Positions 35,013 to 48,900 of a stretch of DNA of 64,000 nt are shown here, in pieces. The number at the start of each line of letters is the position of its first letter. Positions within the stretch are counted from its first letter, which is position 1. The stretch spans positions 1 to 64,000 of the forward strand of contig QJNS01000077.1 in NCBI GenBank assembly GCA_004154925.1. Reading direction: 5' to 3'. The translations under genes and the position numbers were made by a program. Origin of the DNA: Monosporascus cannonballus (Eukaryota > Ascomycota > Sordariomycetes > Xylariales). A model generated the notes under the pieces. It searched no databases. It was given only the letters and a program-made list of their open reading frames with translations, and was not told the DNA's origin.

Positions 35013-35979
35013 TGCGCGGTGTCGGGCTGGCGGGTGAGTAGTAGTAGCAGTAGCGGTCGTAATGTGCTGATGAGTCAGGTGCTTTACGAGTTGAGCCAAG
35101 CGCGATGAGTTGGTGTTGCCGGTTCTACTCCGAGGTTAAGGCGCGGGAGTGGGGCGCCGCATAAGCTTACTAAATCACTCACTAATTAAGATATTGTTCA
35201 AAAACGAGCCCGTTTTTACTAGGCCCCGATTGACCACCGGGGATAGCTTTGCTTGTAGGAATGATTCCTGCGGTTTGTGTGATGTTGTGGATAAACGGTT
35301 CTATTGCGCAAATATTTTTATGATGACGTCATACTCCATATGAACCGGATGCCTTGTTGCACATCGTCTCCGAAACGTCGTTGAAGTCCACCTGGATTCT
35401 CCATGGGCGTTCAATACACATGTAAGAATAAGGCCTTCTGTCATTCTGATACTCATATATTCTCATTACAGCCATTGTCCGACTTACGGCTAATCCCTCA
35501 ACTGCCAGCGAAGTACACCTTACACGGAATCACGACACTGGACTACACGTAACGGATGACACACATAATGTTCAATATATACATATATAAGCACACACAT
35601 ATGTACAAATAACGCTATATACAGGCATAACACATCCATTTGTATACACAAACATGTACAATCTCCAAATGAACGCACATATACGCCCACCCAACGTACA
35701 TAACGCCATCCCCCCCAATTCTATATGCTTAGGTCATTTCACTCATCAGCGGCGTGAGCCATTGTGTGGTCTAACTAATGCAGTTTTCCTAATCTCTACC
35801 TCAAGCTGTCCTACGGGCCCCATTTTTGTGCAAAGAAAAAGAGAAAACTATCCAACTTTTCTCTTTAGAACTGTATATATAGGGGCGAAGAAGGAAACGA
35901 AATCTAAATCGATTTTACTCATCTTCGAGGGCACGGTGATACTCCGAAATGAAACATGCCGCGCCGTGGCCTCAGGAAA
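35013..35979. other. intergenic, about 1 kb
   Basis: Upstream flank of the FMN-binding gene and 3' flank of PYR-3. It contains an alternating purine-pyrimidine stretch at about 35,572-35,612 (TATATACATATATAAG and CACACACATATGTAC), which could adopt unusual helix forms or supply RNA 3'-end signals. No coding signal is seen. Confidence 0.55.
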
Positions 35980-38900
35980 TCAACCAGACATGACCAGAGC
36001 CAGCAGCGCCATGCGACAGTAGAGGCCGTATCTCATCTGTGAAAATAGTTAGCAAGATTCGAGTTTCGTAGCTAGGAAACGACGCACCTGTCTGAAATAC
36101 GCCGCCCGCTGGTCGAAGTCGACCTCCTCCGCCACCTCCTCGTTCCTTGGCAGGGGGTGCAGGACGCACATGGACTGCTTCGCGTTCTTCAGCGTAGCGT
36201 TGTCGATGCGGTACGCGCTCTTCACCTTCTCGTACTCCGCCACGCTCGGGAACCGCTCTTTTTGTATCCTCGTGCAGTACAGGACATCGCTCCTCGCCAC
36301 GATCTCGGGGGTGAGCTCCTCGGACTCGCTGAGAAGCTGGCCGGAGGAGACGAGCAGGTCGCGCACCTCCGCCGGCAGCGCAAGGGACTTGGGGGAGACG
36401 AGCTGGACCTTGACGTCGTAGTGCCGCATCAGGTACACCAAGGAGTGGACAGTGCGGCCATAGAGAAGATCACCAACGAAGGTAACGGTTAGTCCCTTAA
36501 CAGTACCGAGCTCTTCGCGGATTGTGAAGAGGTCAAGGAATGCTTGGGTTGGATGTTCTTTGCTCCCGTTACCTCCGTTAATCACGGGAACCGAACTGTA
36601 CTTCCTCGCAATGTCGACCGACTTCTCTTCGGGGTGACGTAGTACGATTGCATCGCCATAGCACCCAAGCGTCCTCAGGCTGTCTTGCAAGGTCTCGCCT
36701 TTCTGTACTGAAGAATGGGATGTAGTAATGGCAATTGTCCTGCCACCCAGACGTTGCATTGCCGCGTCGAAGGATGCAGAAGTGCGAGTCGACGGTTCGT
36801 AGAACATGGTGCATAGTACACGACCCTTAAGCGTGCTAAGCACTCCGTCCCGGTCAACCCCTAGACGCATTTCTTGAGCAACGGTGAACAGAAGATGCAG
36901 GTCATTTCGGGTGTAGTGTTTGACCGACAGAACATGAGAGTGCCTAAACGCAGAAGGCTGGGCCAAAAGGTCATTCAATCTGTCGGTTGCGAGGCCGTGC
37001 ATTGGCGCTGGAAGGCCAAAGTCGTCGGTGAATTGTGCGCCCTTCGATACTGGACGTGGGCTTTCGAACGCACCGTCCAGAACTTTCAGTTTGTTCAAGG
37101 ATCGTGGGAAACTCGTGGCCGCACCAAGAAGGGATGGACGCCTGTGAGGGCTCTCGGGGGTGAAACCCATGGGCGGGTGAATAGCCTTCACGGGTGGCGA
37201 CATAGGTGCGGCAGGCATGCTGTTGTGAGTCGACATATCCATACCAAGAGATGGAATCGGCAGGAGTGCGCCATCTAGGCACACTGTCTTGTTACCAAAA
37301 GTAACCCTCTGCACCGCGCCGCGCATGACTCTGCCAGCAAACGGAGACGAGGATGTCTTTGGTACGGCATATGAACGGTCAACCTCGACTTCAACAGAAG
37401 TACCGATTTGATCGTGCAGCTCAAAGATCTGCTTCGGGTTATCATAGAGACGGGTCTTAACATCGTCAATGGTCAATTTGCCTTCGGTGACGGAAGTCAG
37501 GAGGAGAGGCAAGGCATCGGCGATTCCCGCTGTCGGATCGATGTGCGAAGCCGTGCCAGGCTTAGACTGTATTGCGTGTGCAAGCTGATACGGAAGACTG
37601 CCAACTGAGAAAACATCGATCGAAGGGAGGTGCTCCCAGAGGGCATTTTGATCTTGCAGCTTCGGCAGAGCCTTGCAGTCTGGATAATCCTCCTGAGATA
37701 GGTAGAGCGAGTATATCGACACGTCACAAGTGACGTTGAGACCCTTCTCCTTGCTGAGGGAGATCAGTCTGATGTCGTCCTTGGTGGTGACGCTAGTGAC
37801 ATGAATACGTCTGTTGTGTAGACTGGCAAGGAGCAAGATGGATGCAAGATCGGTCGTTTTCGCATCTGTGACGATGGGCTTATGAGCCGGCCAAGAGTCG
37901 AAGTGGGAAGTGACAGCCGCAACCTTGCTGATGTTGTCGGACAAGTGGTTGAAGGGGATAAAGAGGGAACCAACGTCGGACGCGACTTGGCTGATTTGGT
38001 CTGCATTCTCAGATGTCGCCGAGACAGAGAAGTTGTAGTCACAATAAGCGCCACGCTTGCTGTGCTGTTGGGCAACCTTTAATGTTCTTGCATCAGTGAT
38101 AGAGCCTTCTACGCCCATGGGTATAACACGGATCATGCTGAAACCCGAAGCGATAGATGCCTTCGTAACGGCCTGAAGATCCTCGCTGGTCTGGGAAACA
38201 ATACCGGACACGAATGCAGCCACATTGATTAGACCCGGGAGGGTTACCGTGCGATGGCTCGTTTGATAATCACGGTTGCTAACGTCGAGGTCGAAGTGCC
38301 GGGCAATGGCTTCGACCAGGATTTTCGCATTCTTGACATTCGTGACCAGAGGAATCTGATAGTCGACAGCCATTCGCCGGGTTCGGTAACCTTTGCTCAT
38401 GTAATTGGCAGGTCGTCGGTACTTGTTATTGGAAGGAAGGTTGATATAGAGGTCAATCGTGTTCTTGGCGAGATGCTGAGTCAAAGAGAACTCCGACCTC
38501 TGGTCATCCTCCTCATCTCCAAGGACTTCCAGGAACTGGACTGGGATGTTGTGCTCTTGGAGGAAGTCAGCAGTACCGGCAGTGGCGAACAACTTGTAGC
38601 CCATTCTCTGAAGCTTCTCAACAGACGGTAGCATTTCCTTCTTATCTTTGTAAGAACCAATCGACAGAAGAATGTTGCTCTTGGGAATCTTGAACCCGGT
38701 TGATATCAGTGCTTTCAGGTACGCCTCATACTTATCAACGCCGAAGCAAGCAACTTCTCCTGTCGATGCCATTTCCACACCCAAGACGGGGTCCGCCCCA
38801 GAGAGTCGAGAGAAACTGAACTGCGGAACTTTGACGCCAACACAGTCCTGTGGTATATTGGTCGGGGGATATTCCACGAAAGATATCCCCATAATTGCCT

Positions 38901-41900
38901 TGGTTGCCATCTCGATGAGGTCGACGCCCATGGTCTTGGACACGAAGGGAAACGACCGCGATGCTCGTACATTGCATTCAATGACCTTGATGTCGTTATC
39001 CTTTGCAATGAACTGGATGTTGAATGGGCCGGTCACGTTGAGCTTGTCACCAATCTTCCGTGTGGCCTCCTCGATTCGTTGGATCGTAGTCGTCTCAAGG
39101 TCCTGCGGCGGCAGGATAAGCGTTGCATCACCCGAGTGGACGCCGGCATTCTCAACATGCTCAGAAATGAAGTGACCGACAACGGTACCGTCCTTGGCGA
39201 CGGCGTCCATCTCGATCTCCTTAGCGTTCTCGATGTATTTCGTGATGACAACGGGATGCTCGCGCGACACTTCAGCTGCTTGCTCAAGGTACAACTCGAG
39301 GTCAGCCTCAGAATAGACCGTGTTCATGGCGGCGCCGGAAAGAACATATGATGGTCGAACCAGCACCGGATACGAAACCTTTTGGCAGAAGGCCTTCGCC
39401 TCTTCGAAACTGGTCAATTCCTTCCAAGTCGGCTGATCAATACCGATCTCGTCGAGCATTCGGGAGAACTTGTAGCGATTTTCGGCCCGGTCAATCATTT
39501 CCGGCGACGTTCCGAGGACCCTAACACCGGAACGTAGCAGAGGTAGTGCGATGTTGTTAGGAGTCTGGCCACCCATTGCTCCGAGGACTCCTTGAGACCC
39601 TTCTATCTGGTAGATATCAAGTACCGTCTCAAGGTTGATATTCTCGAAATACAGGCGGTCGGCCTCGTCATAATCAGTACTCACGGTCTCCGGGTTGTAA
39701 TTGACCATGATGGTCTTGTATCCGGACTCGCGAAGCGTCCGGATGGCCCTGACTGAGCACCAGTCAAACTCAACGGACGATCCGATACGATAGACACCGC
39801 TTCCCAGAACCATGACACCATGATCGTTAAAGTGGATGTCATGAGCTGAGGCATTGTACGTCATGTACAAATAATTGGTGTAAGCAGGGAACTCGGCAGC
39901 GACGGTGTCAATCTGCTTAACGAATGGAGTAATGCCCGCCTCCAGTCTCATCCGTCGGACGGCCAACTCGTTGGAATCCCAGAACTTGGCTAACTGCCGA
40001 TCGCTAAAGCCCAGACGTTTGCCCTGCAGAATCAGGTCAGGACGCGTGGCAATGTCGCTGGTACTGTACTTGGTCATGGCCTTGCCGAAGTTGCTCAAAC
40101 CCATGAGCCTGTGCAAGAACCACTTATCGATCTTGGTCAGCTCCCATATCCTGTCAACAGAATAACCAGCACGCATAGCGTTGGCAATGGCAAAGAGGCG
40201 CTGGTCCGAGGGAGTCTGCAATTCATCGTCGATGGACATAAGAGCCTTCGTTTCATTGAAGCCAAGATTGTGGAAGTCAATGGCTCGGATGGCCTTTTGG
40301 ATGGCTTCTTCGAAGGTTCTGCCGATACTCATCACCTCACCGACACTCTTCATCGAAGAGCCGAGCTGCGTAGAGACTCTGGTGAACTTCTTCAAGTCCC
40401 ATCGAGGCATCTTCACCACGACATAATCCAAGGACGGCTCGAAACAGGCACATGTGACCTTGGTGACCGTATTCTTGATTTCCTTCAGAGGGATACCAAG
40501 TCCAAGCTTAGCAGCAATAAAGGCAAGCGGGTACCCCGTAGCTTTTGATGCCAACGCAGACGACCGGGATAATCGCGCATTAACCTCGATGATGCAGTAT
40601 TCCTTAGAAAACGGGTTTAGGGCATACTGAATGTTGCATTCTCCTACAACGCCCAGGTGTCGGATGACATTCACCGCCGTTGTCCTTAGCATATTGTAGT
40701 CCTCATTCGAAAGTGTCTGAGATGGCGCCACGACAATTGAATCGCCAGTGTGAATGCCGAGGGGGTCGAAGTTCTCCATGTTACAGACCGTGATGCAATT
40801 GTCTTGGGCATCCCGGACGACTTCATATTCGATTTCCTTCCAGCCCTTCATACTCCGCTCGATCAGAACCTGCGGACTCGCTGCCAGGGCCTTGTTGCAG
40901 AGATCCATGAGCTCGGCCTCATTGTTGGCGAAACCACTACCCAGCCCACCGAGGGCATAGGCGGCTCTAACAATGACCGGGAAACCGATATCTTTTACAA
41001 CGCGCATAGCCTCGTCCACACTGCTAGCAGAAGCCGACTTGGCGCACTTTTCACCGATCGAGTCCATGCTACGAGCAAAGAGCTCTCTGTCTTCCGTCGT
41101 AATGATCGTGTCGATAGGGGTACCGAGCACTTTCACCCCAAGCGCTTCAAGCTCATCCTTGAGCTGTATACCAACTTGGAGTGCCGTCTGCCCACCGAAA
41201 GTCACGTATATAGCATCGGGTCTCTCATAGAGGATGACCTTGCGGACGAACTCAGCCGTGACAGGCAGGAAGTAGACCTTGTCTGCCAAGCCTTTGGACG
41301 TCTGAATCGTGGCGATATTCGGGTTGATCAGAACCGTGTAAATGCCCTCCTCTTTCAGAGCCTTAATGGCTTGACTACCGGAATAATCAAACTCACCGGC
41401 TTGTCCAATGCTCAGACCACCGCTACCGAGTAGGAGGATCTTTTTCACATTGACGTGGGGATGTGCCTTCTCGTTCTCTTCGGCGCTGCCACCCGGGAAA
41501 TGAACGGGGGTATTGAGAAGCTTTTGGTCCTTAGCGCAGTTGATAATAGTGTTGACGAAAACATCAAAGAGGAACTCGGTGTCTCGCGGACCGGGTGTGC
41601 TTTCCGGGTGGAATTGCACACTGAAGTAGGGCTTATCGACATGCATGATGCCCTCGTTGCTGCCATCGTTGGCGTTGACAAATAACTCTTTCCATTCGGA
41701 AGGGAGAGTCGCCGCGTCAACAGCGAAACCGTGATTTTGCGAGGTGATATGACATTTACCCGTAACCAAACTTGTGCAAGGAATGTTGTGACCACGGTTT
41801 CCGAACTTCATCTTCGCGGTTTTCGCACCGGCGGCTTGGGCAACGAGCTGGTGACCAAGGCAAATGCCAAAAATCGGAGTCCGGTTGGCCTCCATCGCCG

Positions 41901-42836
41901 CAGCCAGATGCTTTATGGGCTCGCGCATGACGGCTGGATCTCCAGGCCCGTTCGAGATGAACAGCCCGTCGTACTCCTCTCCGGCGTTTGCCGAGAAGTC
42001 ATAATCCCAGGGACAGACTAATACTTCGATACCCCGTTTCAAGAAGCATCGGAGCTGATTATTCTTCATTCCAACATCGAGGCACAGGACGCGAAGTGTG
42101 CGCCCTGAGGGATGTTTCAGGGCAGAGGCCAGGTCGGGCTTGTAAAGCTGGGGTTCTTTGATGGAGACTAGAAATTCGAATAAGCATGCTGCCTGAAAGC
42201 TCGGTTGGGGATGCACTCACCCTCTGCCACAAGATTCTTCTCGTTCGGGTTGACCCAGTCAATGTCCTCAAAATATGGCTTCCAGTCTCCCTCAGCAGAA
42301 TGGCTAGGGGTGCCGTTGGTTCCGTTGGCCAAGTCCTGTCTTTGTAGCAGCATGCGCCCTAACATGCTACCCTCTTCACGAATCCGCTCGGTCAGAGCTC
42401 TGGTATCAACCCCATACATGGCAGGGACGCCCTGCTCTTTCAACCATGTTCCAAGGGACGAAGTAGCGAGGAAGTGGGAGTAGTCTTCCCCCGCGTAGGA
42501 AGACACAACGAGACCGGCGACGTGGATCTGAGAGGCTTCGAAATGTGCCGGACGGTCGTGCAGTAACTCATCCATGGTCTCCCGAGATGGAACACCGTAG
42601 TTCCCGACCAGGGGAAAAGTTATAACGAGGATCTGGCCGCGGTAGGAAGGGTCGGTAATGGACTCGGGATAGCCGACCATACCAGTCTGAAATACCAGCT
42701 CTCCAGCAACGCTCTTATTAGCACCGAAGCTGTAACCCTTGTAAGACGAGCCATCTTGTAGGTCAAGGCAAACAAGACCGTCATTGTCAGAGCCCATGAT
42801 CCGCGCAGAGGCGGGCTCAAACTGGACTGATTCCAT
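35980..42836 (-). CDS. pyr-3: carbamoyl-phosphate synthase / aspartate carbamoyltransferase (PYR-3/URA2)
   Basis: Multifunctional enzyme for the first two steps of pyrimidine synthesis, 2,250 residues. Exons: 42836-42221, 42167-36088, 36036-35980; introns of 53 and 51 nt rebuild [12 protein letters not shown] and [13 protein letters not shown]. Order: glutamine amidotransferase with nucleophile Cys308 in GICLGHQ and His392/Glu394 in FHPES; CPSase large half 1 from about 445 ([20 protein letters not shown]) and half 2 from about 995 ([19 protein letters not shown]), each with an ATP-grasp; an MGS-like regulatory region; a dihydroorotase-like region; ATCase at about 1,935-2,250 with [13 protein letters not shown] and HPTQAFLDL. 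In the dihydroorotase-like part, [12 protein letters not shown] replaces the metal-binding His-X-His, so it is inactive, as in fungal URA2. The last exon encodes only 18 residues. Fusion to ATCase separates it from the arginine-specific CPSase. Start is the first ATG; feedback by UTP is known for the family. Confidence 0.95.
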
Positions 42837-45800
42837 GTTGAGATTCCTAAGGACCCTTCGAAGGGACTCAGCCCACACAGAGTCTAAAAGTGAAAGAAGA
42901 GGTGCAAAAGACGATAGGTGCAGCGAGAAAGCGCTCGCTCTATCGGAGCTTTCGAAAGCCGCAGAGACCCGTGGTGCTGTCAAGCTCTCATGCCGTCACG
43001 GTCGATATTAGAGAGTTATGAAGCTCACCACCACCGACGGCCGGGTTGACTAGATTTAGCAAAGTAAAAAGTGTGACGAGGAGGAAACAATTGCAAAGAG
43101 TATCCAAGAGCCTCCACCCTTGCCCACACTCGAAACATTTTTTTTTCTTTTTGGCGTCGAGCTTGTGAGGTAAATGGGCTCCATTCTATGCACCAAGGTG
43201 GGGGGGCGGGGGGGGCTGCAGCTAATAGTCCCGATGGAAATGCCCTTTTCTTCCCGCCCTGTGGGCATCCAATCAGAAGCTCCAATGCCCCGCGTCAGTC
43301 AGGGACCTGGCCGCCACTTGAAAATCTCGAACTTGTCGACTCGAGGATGCTGGAGACCGATGATTCGTGGAAGAATATGACAAGTTTGAACTGTTCAACA
43401 GTGGTTGCGCAACTATGTTTAAAGATTGGATGCCGGGCTCGAACCTATGGAATGAAATGACAACTGAGATCCGAAATCCGGGCGGTATAAGGTTTGCTTG
43501 AAATGCCATAGCTCACAAATATAGAGAGGCAAGGTGGGATCATCATGGGCCGTCAAGTGAGAAGAAGCAGAGGCGGAATATTGCTGACTGCCACGTAAGA
43601 CCGGTAGTCGTGATCATAACCACTGAAATTAGTAGTAAGTGTCAACGCTTCAATTCAAGTAACCAAGGGTTTTACAGCCTTGCAAAGACTTATGAAGAGT
43701 TGCCCACAGAGGAAGTGTTTAGAAGTTAGACTAGAGTGTGTTTCAACTAAGTGATTACCCCTCCTCGCTTCATATTCCTTTCAAGATTTCAGTCCGAGCT
43801 GAGCTACATAGTGTGGGTAATGAATCAATAGAGCCGCAGTTGATAAGTGCAACTCCAACTGCTTTACCGCATGTAAACTTTTATATTGGACAAGTTGTAG
43901 AATCCTCTTCAGATGCTTGACTGCACGCACAGTCGCTCGAGGGGAACGAGGGGCAAAGATATGCTAACGGCAATAGTCCTAGCGTTTCTAGATAAGAAAA
44001 CCCCCTGCACTCAATAGTATTAGTGTGCGGGTAGTTCTTCTAACTTGGCCGAGAATATTAACCAGGGAAACGCGGGGTCATGCATGCTGGTTCAGGAATA
44101 TAGCCAACCCGTCATGTGCCCGCGTTCCTTGATAATAGATCCGGACATCCAAAGGAGGCGAGCCAATCACGACTCTTAACATGTCTATTCGAGCCTTGGA
44201 AGCGCTCTAACATTATAAGATCGAAGGAGCGGTGTATCCTATGCAAGTAGGCATGTATTGTGTTGATTCCGGGGACGGAGATGGGACAAAAGATACCATC
44301 AGAGAGGACCATATGTATATATCTTGCCACGTCCGAGTCGCCTGGTGGTACGATGCCGACAGAGGTTTCTCGGAAGTGGAAATTTTGTCACTAAAATACC
44401 GCCCTGCCTCGGAATGTTGTGTCGTAGCTCAAGAAGTAGGTATCTGAAGGGTCCCCCCGTATTTTCAACACAATTCCCAAACACCCCCCTCCCCTCCCCA
44501 ACGAGGTGGTAACATGCAGGACCGCGGTGTTTCGCCGAGGTCCTTATTCGAGTCGGTAACGACAAAAGCATGCAGGGCTTGGTAGGTAAGCAGCTGAAGC
44601 TGGAGGATAGATCCTGACGCTTACTTAAGCCTACCAATCAGAGTACTAGTCCAGTCCTTGTGTGGTAGGTGGTTTGACCAATGATGCGGGCAATTGGGGA
44701 GGCGACCACTATCTTAAGACGGTTAGCGTATTGCAACCCTCCCCTTCGAGCATTTAGCGATACAACATGGCTGCATGAAGGGGGTGTCATGCGGGATGAA
44801 ATTGACATTTCGACCAAGGATTTTTAGTAAAGTGGTAGTCGAGAGTGTTATCCACAGCAGGTCAGCGGTGAGACATTAATCATTTTTTGAAAATAACCTC
44901 AAAGATATATCCGTAAGTTATCTCCTGGTAGGTAAGGTACCCTAATCTGCTTCAGGTCCGGTACTATGGTGCGTAAGGTAACCAGAGATCGGATGCATGG
45001 AACGGACCCAACTACTGCTACTAGGTAGGTAGGTAGTAAAACACGTCATTTCTGAGTACGTAGGTAGGTAGCATACCCAAAGAGGAAGGAACCGAGTCGG
45101 GGGTTGTTCAGCCAATCAACAAACCATTCATGGGATATACCTCGTAGGCTTTTCATTACTATTTGCTATTTACTTTTCAGCCTTCCTGCGAGTTCGAGCG
45201 AATGCTCTCACATCACTGCACACCTCCTTTAATATATTGCACGCGCATCTAGTAGACCGACATTTTAACATACAATCGTACTTCGTACGTATATTCTCTT
45301 CCGCGTGTTTTCTGTACGATTACAATCTCGTGATCTGTGATTCCTTGAGAACGGCCCTACTTCCAGTTCAACTACCATCAACAGTTGTCATCCGGACACC
45401 CCGGTCTTATAGTAAACGCGTACCTCCATACATGTAATATACATATGCAGGTAATTTGGTCCCTACATCGCTCAATATCTCTTACATCGAACTGTCATGT
45501 TGGCCTGCACTTGCACATGCACCTGAATAGTCCGTTTCCCTTGGGAGGTGGGTGTATCCCTGTTTGGTTTCATTTCGAGGCTTGCGAGCCTTCTTCGGTG
45601 TGGATCTTCAAGACGACCTAACCAGCGTTAACTCGGCGTCCTTTGTCTGGGTGAAAACTTTAACCTGATCCTTGGAACTGGGCGATTGCCGCGATAGTGC
45701 ATACGCTATTGTAATATCCTACTACCTAGGTAGCCATTTCTTACCTACCTATTATCCACCTAGGCTTGTCCTTTCTGCCCTTCGTCGCCGCAACCAGCCT

Positions 45801-45941
45801 CTCTTCTTTGCCCGCACAAACCACCATCGCCCGAATTGGTCGCGTCGACAAGAGTAGGTCCGTTCTCCCTCTCTCTCTCAATGTCGGTACGTCGCTCTCC
45901 GCGACCTTGAGGGAGGTTAGGCAGGCGATTCGGAGGCCGCA
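42837..45941. other. divergent intergenic region, 3.1 kb
   Basis: Lies between the diverging PYR-3 and YVC1-like genes and so carries both promoters. It contains a G-rich run near 43,199-43,216, TAGGTAGG clusters at 45,020-45,070, a TACC/GGTA-rich stretch at 45,720-45,770, and CT-rich DNA just before the channel gene. A tRNA-like string near 43,400-43,480 lacks an anticodon arm and was rejected. No gene is seen. Confidence 0.55.
45722..45733. promoter_or_regulatory. 12-bp palindrome CTACCTAGGTAG
   Basis: A perfect palindrome 209-220 bases before the start codon of the YVC1-like gene, in a stretch with further TACCTACC and ACCTAGG units. The same TAGGTA unit recurs across the window's intergenic DNA, so it may be a factor site or only a common fungal simple motif. 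Confidence 0.3.
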
Positions 45942-48900
45942 ATGCCCGCCAAGGAGCTGCTCTCCTCGCTCTTGCGACCCAGAAAGGGCAGAGCGAGTGA
46001 GCGTGTCGATTCCCATCTGTTCGACTTGAATCCGTCACAGTCGCCTTCTCCCGGCCCAGCGAATCGCGGCTATCGTGATCACCGCCATGCCACCGCCGAC
46101 TTCACCGAAGCAGATGACGACGACGATCAAGACGACGACGAAGACCGAGACCTTATAGACCAGGGTCGACACTTTTCGTTCCTGCGACCTTCACGCTTCC
46201 CCCGCGGCGAGAACGGCGATGCAGCGCCCAGCGGTCTCTTGCCTCTGTTTTCTGCCAGTCACTTAGGTATGATCAAGTACTGATATGTGGGTTCAAGTCA
46301 TTGATGAGTCGGCCAGATTCTCTGCCCATCTATAACATAGTTCATGCTATCCGAATCATCGTCCAAACCCGAACCGAGACCACGTTATCATGGGACCAGC
46401 TTCGATCTCCCCAGGTCTCGCAATTCCTTGTGAAACCTATGCAACAGCAGATCCGGACCCAGCACTTCAATCGGGCTACATTGTACGCGCTCATGGCGAA
46501 TTGCCTCCAGTTTACCAAGGAAGGACAGTTATACCCTGGCAATGCAGGCACCTCGAGTACGAGGGCTAAAGTCTGTGAACTCCTAGCTCTCAAACTCCTT
46601 AAAGAGTACAGCACTAGAGAGCTAATCGACGCCTTGTCGTACGATTTCTATCCACTCCAGGGTGTACCGGATACCCCCAACCCTAATCTTGGGAGTTCTG
46701 ATGGTAGAGTAGGACCGGGTGCAGCGCGGTCTTCGACCCTCGAGGTGGCCATCAGGGCGTCTGCGAAGCATTTCTTGGCTCATCCTCTAGTTGTCCAGCA
46801 GCTGGAAGCCATTTGGAATGGCGCCATCAGCTTCTATTCGTCCCAAGACAGTCTCCATCGCGAGCCATCAATGCTCTCGAATATATCGAAAGCTGGCCAG
46901 CGAGGCCCTGCAGATGCCCGAACACCTCTTCTCGGGCCTAAGGCACCCCAACGCAATGGGGATCAATTACCGCTCCATGCCATTCCTGTTAGACGAACGG
47001 TAATGCTGTACAATCCGCGAAATGCCTCGCTCATGAAGTTGTCTCGCCTACGTGTCCCGCGATATAGACAATTCCTGTCGACATGCTCGCTATTCATCTT
47101 GATCTGTTTGTTCCTATCAGTCCTTTCGGACCGTTCTCCCCGTATAACCACACTCGAATTAGTCTTCTGGTTCTGGAGTGCTGGCTTCATGCTTGACGAG
47201 ATCGTTGGATTCAACGAACAAGGGTTCTCTCTATACATCATGAGCTTCTGGAACATCTTTGATCTGGGCATATTGCTGCTGCTTATCGTGTACTATTGCA
47301 TGAGAGTCTATGGTGTTTTCCTCATAGAGCCCCAGCATTGGAACGACATGGCATACGACGTGCTGGCCGCGAATGCCATTCTGCTCTTGCCGCGCATCTT
47401 CAGCGTACTGGACCATTACCAATATTTTTCACAGCTCTTGATAGCCTTTAGGCTTATGGCAATGGATCTTGTCGCTGTTTTCGTTCTTGTCCTGATCAGT
47501 TGCTCTGGATTCTTCGTCTTCTTCACGCTTTCGAAGAATCAGAACGATGCCCCGGAAGTGGCATACAAGATATTTCAAATTCTGATGGGATTCACACCTG
47601 CTGCGTGGGATGTGTAAGTTCAAGGATCATGTCCCAGTTGAAGTGCCAAGCTGACCGGATCTGCTTGATCTAGCTGGCCGCAGTATAACGTTCTGGGCCG
47701 GACTCTCCTGATCATCTTTCTAATAATCTGTCATTTCCTCGTCGTGTAAGTGTGTCCCAACGATTGTGAAGTCAGTCGTGCTCATGTCCCTCAACAGAAC
47801 GATACTGATTACCGTCCTAACGAACTCCTTCATGGCGATCGCCTCGAATGCGAGAGAAGAGCATCAGTGCGTCGATCCTTTTTATTGCCCTACTATAATT
47901 TCATTCTACTCACATACTCCTAGGTTTCTTTTTGCAATCAACACCATCTCAATGGTCAAGAACGATGCGTTGTTCTCGTATATCGCGCCGGGAAACATAT
48001 TTGCTTGGATCTTGATGCCGTTCAGATATGTCGTACCAATAAGACAGTTTGTCCTACTCAACCGCACGGTGATCAAGGTTACCCATTTCCCAATCTTGTT
48101 CACCGTTTTCCTCTACGAAAAATATTTCCTGGCAACATCAATGTACGAGCCAACCGATCTCATCGACAATCATGGGCACAGCAAACCTCGTGGCATATCC
48201 TTTGCCGATCCTGCTAATAGGGGGGGTATATTTAGCCCTAATGTACGAGCTCGCGAAGAATCGATCGCCGGTATGCAGAAAGACCAAGCTCTGGAGGAGG
48301 TATTCAGACGGCCGCCTGACGCGAGCACCATGCGCAATCACAGGAGACAGGAGAGGAAGAACACATTGTCGGCAATACGAAACTGGATGGACCAGAACGA
48401 CGACGACTCGGGTGCGCCCCTATCACGCTGGCCAACGCTGGGGACTCTCGATGGCCACGTGAGCAGTGAGCAGCGCCGCATGAGCATGGGTCGAGAACTT
48501 CCTCGGAGGTTTCGGCAGGTGTCGGATGTGAGATCGGCTGCGAGTGACCCGGCGGACCTGATCTCCAATAACGGCTTGCCTGGTGCAAACGTCTATGACA
48601 GACGTAGTCCAATCGGGGAACAGCAGCAGCAATACAGGGACCAGACCGATGCAGACGGAGACGATGAGCTTATGACAAATGACGATGAAGAAGAGGAGGC
48701 GAATACGATCACAAGTCGTCAGGGGTCCAAATCTCTTGGGCACGCCGAGGAAGATTATTTCACCACTCCGCATGTGTCTCGACGGGGGACTCTAATACCT
48801 TCTTTAAGCTCGTCTTCAAATCCTCAGGCGACTGCATTGTCGCCGAGAACCGCAGCCACACCTCGTCGCAATGTTCTTCACAGCCGTACCTTGTCGACCA

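Noticed and set aside
43400..43480. Minus-strand GGTTCGAGCC with a short GGAT/ATCC acceptor-like pairing
   Set aside because: The span is only about 52 bases and has no anticodon arm; the T stem does not pair.
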